Source: Pseudomonas wayambapalatensis (lineage in GTDB: Bacteria > Pseudomonadota > Gammaproteobacteria > Pseudomonadales > Pseudomonadaceae). From it: a DNA stretch of 64,000 nucleotides. The stretch is taken from NCBI GenBank assembly GCA_014268975.2, contig CP077096.1, forward strand, positions 2,641,501 to 2,705,500. Reading direction: 5' to 3'. Made by a program: the position numbers and the translations under genes. A model generated the notes under the pieces. The model made no database searches and was not told the origin of the DNA. It worked only from the letters and a program-made list of their open reading frames with translations. Positions 62,363 to 64,000 of this stretch are shown here, piece by piece. Positions within the stretch are counted from its first letter, which is position 1; every line of letters starts with the position of its first letter.

Positions 62363-62661
62363 AACAGCTTTTTTGACACGGATTGCAGGCGCTCAGGATG
62401 AGTGAACATTCAGTGGTTACAGGGCTCTTTAGGGCCTCTTCGCGTCAAGCCATGCCTATTGGCACCTCTTCCTCGGGGGCGAGGGCCCGCGCCCGGACAA
62501 CGCCTTCCCCCTGTGCGTTCCCTCGCACGCACGCACTTTTAATTTTTCATCATGGCTTTAGGTTTCTTAAAACCAGCATCCACGACATTTCCCCTAACGT
62601 GTTTGCGTCAGGCGGCGGACGGCCTGCCTGTCTGTAATCCATTTCCCAAGGAAGATGTCAG
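62363..62661. other. Gene-free promoter region before the oxygenase gene
   Basis: 299 bases with no believable frame. An AT-rich part lies near 62537-62580. The promoter of the oxygenase-ligase unit should be here. No palindrome stood out. Confidence 0.4.
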
Positions 62662-63594
62662 ATGTTGGCCCACACTCACGCGAAAGTTCTACCCTTCTAC
62701 CGTCATCCCACGCCGTGCTATGGCTTTGAATGTGTCTATGCCGTCGAACCGGGACTGCGCGTCTTCGATTCGATGAGCACTGCGGCACTCTATGAAGATT
62801 TGGCCCACAGCGGTGCGGTGATCTACCGCGACTTCAGCGACTCGCTCGAAGACTTCAACGACTTCGTCAGCGCGCATTCCTCCCGGGTCACCTTCGATCC
62901 GGCGCGCAAGGCCGCCACGGCCAACACCGCCGAGATCGAGGCAGGCGTCCACGAGATGGGACTGCACCGAGAAAACGGTAATTTGCCGTTCAACCCCGAC
63001 CTGCAGTGGTTCTACTGCCTGGAAGCGGCGTCGGTTGGCTCCGAGACCACGCTGTGCGATGGCGAGCGGGTGCTATTCGACCTGTCGTCGAAAACCCGTA
63101 AAAGCTTCGAGTCCCGTGCCATTCGCTATGCGCGGCGCATTCCCTGGCACAACGTGCGGCGCTTTCTGAGCATCGAGCTGCAGTTGCCGATCGACAGCAT
63201 CACCGACGAGCACCTGCAGCAGGTCAACGACCAGGTGGCCGGCCAGACCTACCGTCGCATCGACCAGAACCTGATCGCCTCCGAACTGGTGATCAGCGCG
63301 GTGGAAACCAGCTGCTTCAGTGGTCGCAAAGCCTTCTGCAATTCGATGCTCGGCCCCAGCGTCAATTACGAGCCGCCACGCATCACCTGGGCCGACGGCG
63401 AGGAGATCGCCCTTGAAATCTGGGACGAGATCAAGGAAGTCACCGCCCGTAACACCTACAGCCACTTCTGGAAGAAGGGCGACATCGTGGTCATCGACAA
63501 CACCCGCGTGATGCATGGCCGCCGTCGCCTCGACGATATCAGCCGACGCATCTTCGGCGCCCAGAGCTACCGTATCGGGGGTAACGGCCAATGA
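62662..63594 (+). CDS. TauD/TfdA-type Fe(II)/2-oxoglutarate oxygenase, biosynthetic type
   Basis: 310 residues. Iron ligands can be seen in LHRENGN (His and Glu in place of the usual H-x-D/E) and in VIDNTRVMHGRR (second His), with the 2-oxoglutarate Arg near RIFGAQSYR. Placed before an AMP-ligase, it resembles tailoring oxygenases of non-ribosomal/amino-acid-derived products more than TauD itself. ATG behind AAGGAAG; overlaps the next start by four bases. Confidence 0.83.
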   Translation: MLAHTHAKVLPFYRHPTPCYGFECVYAVEPGLRVFDSMSTAALYEDLAHSGAVIYRDFSDSLEDFNDFVSAHSSRVTFDPARKAATANTAEIEAGVHEMGLHRENGNLPFNPDLQWFYCLEAASVGSETTLCDGERVLFDLSSKTRKSFESRAIRYARRIPWHNVRRFLSIELQLPIDSITDEHLQQVNDQVAGQTYRRIDQNLIASELVISAVETSCFSGRKAFCNSMLGPSVNYEPPRITWADGEEIALEIWDEIKEVTARNTYSHFWKKGDIVVIDNTRVMHGRRRLDDISRRIFGAQSYRIGGNGQ

Positions 63595-64000
63595 TCAGCC
63601 AGAAAATGCAGCACTACCTGACCACCAGCACGGACCGCGTGGTGATCCGCGAGATGCACGGGCGCGACTACACCCTGCATGGCCTGCGCGATGACGTCGA
63701 ACGCCTGGCCCAGGCACTGCAGGCTCGGGTCGGCAACTGCGAGCGCAAGGTGTTCGGTATCGCGATGCGCTCATGCTACGAGTGGGTGTACACCCTGCTG
63801 GCGATCCAGAAGGTTGGTGGTGTGTTGCTGCCGGTGCCCATCGAATTTTCCGACGATCAGATCGGTAGCCTGCTCGGCAAGGCCGCCGCCGTGTTCGTCA
63901 GTGATGAGCCGACCGCCCGGCGCTTGCAGCGGATCCTGCCAGACAAGCCCAGCTTCATCCCCCGGCAATTGATGACCCGGTCCACGGACACGCCCTGGGC
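63591..64000 (+). CDS. AMP-forming ligase / adenylation enzyme, N-terminal part
   Basis: 137 residues visible; the gene leaves the window. The text follows ANL enzymes from the start: TSTDRVVIREMHGRDYTLHG, then VFGIAMRSCYEWVYTLLAIQKVGGVLLPV, the A2-like region, and IEFSDDQIGSLL. The core motifs that set substrate lie beyond the edge. ATGA overlap with the oxygenase gene. Confidence 0.8.
   Translation, partial: MISQKMQHYLTTSTDRVVIREMHGRDYTLHGLRDDVERLAQALQARVGNCERKVFGIAMRSCYEWVYTLLAIQKVGGVLLPVPIEFSDDQIGSLLGKAAAVFVSDEPTARRLQRILPDKPSFIPRQLMTRSTDTPW

Overview
The window looks like chromosomal DNA of a Pseudomonas of the P. putida type. It is GC-rich with strong GC/GC3 codon bias, carries typical pseudomonad families (BetT, YghU-type GST, pirin, Pgm) and contains P. 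putida-like REP sequences. No CRISPR array, rRNA or intact tRNA was seen. Everything here comes from reading the sequence; family names are recognised by motif and memory, not by database search.

Region 1 (1-17.3 kb). A decayed IS5-family transposase sits at the left edge. It is followed by an almost complete catabolic locus that I read as a sulfoquinovose Entner-Doudoroff (sulfo-ED) cluster, of the kind described for P. putida SQ1. Three transcription units each begin with paired copies of one palindrome, AATCGTAGCGCTACGATT, and a LacI-type regulator lies among them. The units are: (a) KDSG-type aldolase, MFS permease, D-2-hydroxyacid dehydrogenase-like protein and TauE-type exporter; (b) Na+/solute symporter, GH31 sulfoquinovosidase, porin, aldose epimerase, SMP-30 lactonase and SDR dehydrogenase; (c) IlvD/Edd dehydratase and aldehyde dehydrogenase. 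The expected route is SQ-glycoside to SQ, sulfogluconolactone, sulfogluconate, KDSG, pyruvate plus sulfolactaldehyde, and then sulfolactate, which is exported.

Region 2 (17.3-21.4 kb) is a relic integration site. It holds a truncated tyrosine integrase abutting the C-terminal ATPase end of a DUF3732 (ABC-3C/Rad50-like) protein, then a LysR regulator divergent from a quinone-oxidoreductase-type MDR enzyme. Region 3 (21.9-33.8 kb) holds an unknown protein coupled to a MocR-like regulator that lacks the PLP lysine, a FAN1-type nuclease coupled to an Fe-S XPD/DinG-like helicase, Pgm, pirin and a UvrD-like helicase. Region 4 (33.8-38.7 kb) is a single 1627-residue LRR protein with a NEL-type E3 ubiquitin-ligase end.

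Region 5 (38.8-47.7 kb) is mostly metabolic and transport genes: VOC protein, MHS transporter, Ser/Thr dehydratase with a YheO/DauR-type regulator, amidase, BetT and a GST. Region 6 (47.9-49.4 kb) is decayed: truncated genes flank a 139-bp MITE whose ends match those of the IS at the left edge. Region 7 (49.4-53.3 kb) is a PotABCD-like ABC transporter operon. Region 8 (53.7-55.4 kb) is a PAAR-LysM-glycine-zipper protein with a small membrane protein overlapping its end, a probable T6SS effector/immunity pair. Region 9 (55.5-61.4 kb) holds a RibBX paralogue, a DUF1330 protein, an NCS1 permease, a CynX-type MFS permease, an alpha/beta hydrolase and a MarR regulator, tied together and to the ABC operon by shared palindromes. 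Region 10 (61.4-64.0 kb) starts an apparent specialised-metabolite locus (LysR, TauD-like oxygenase, AMP-forming ligase) that runs off the window.
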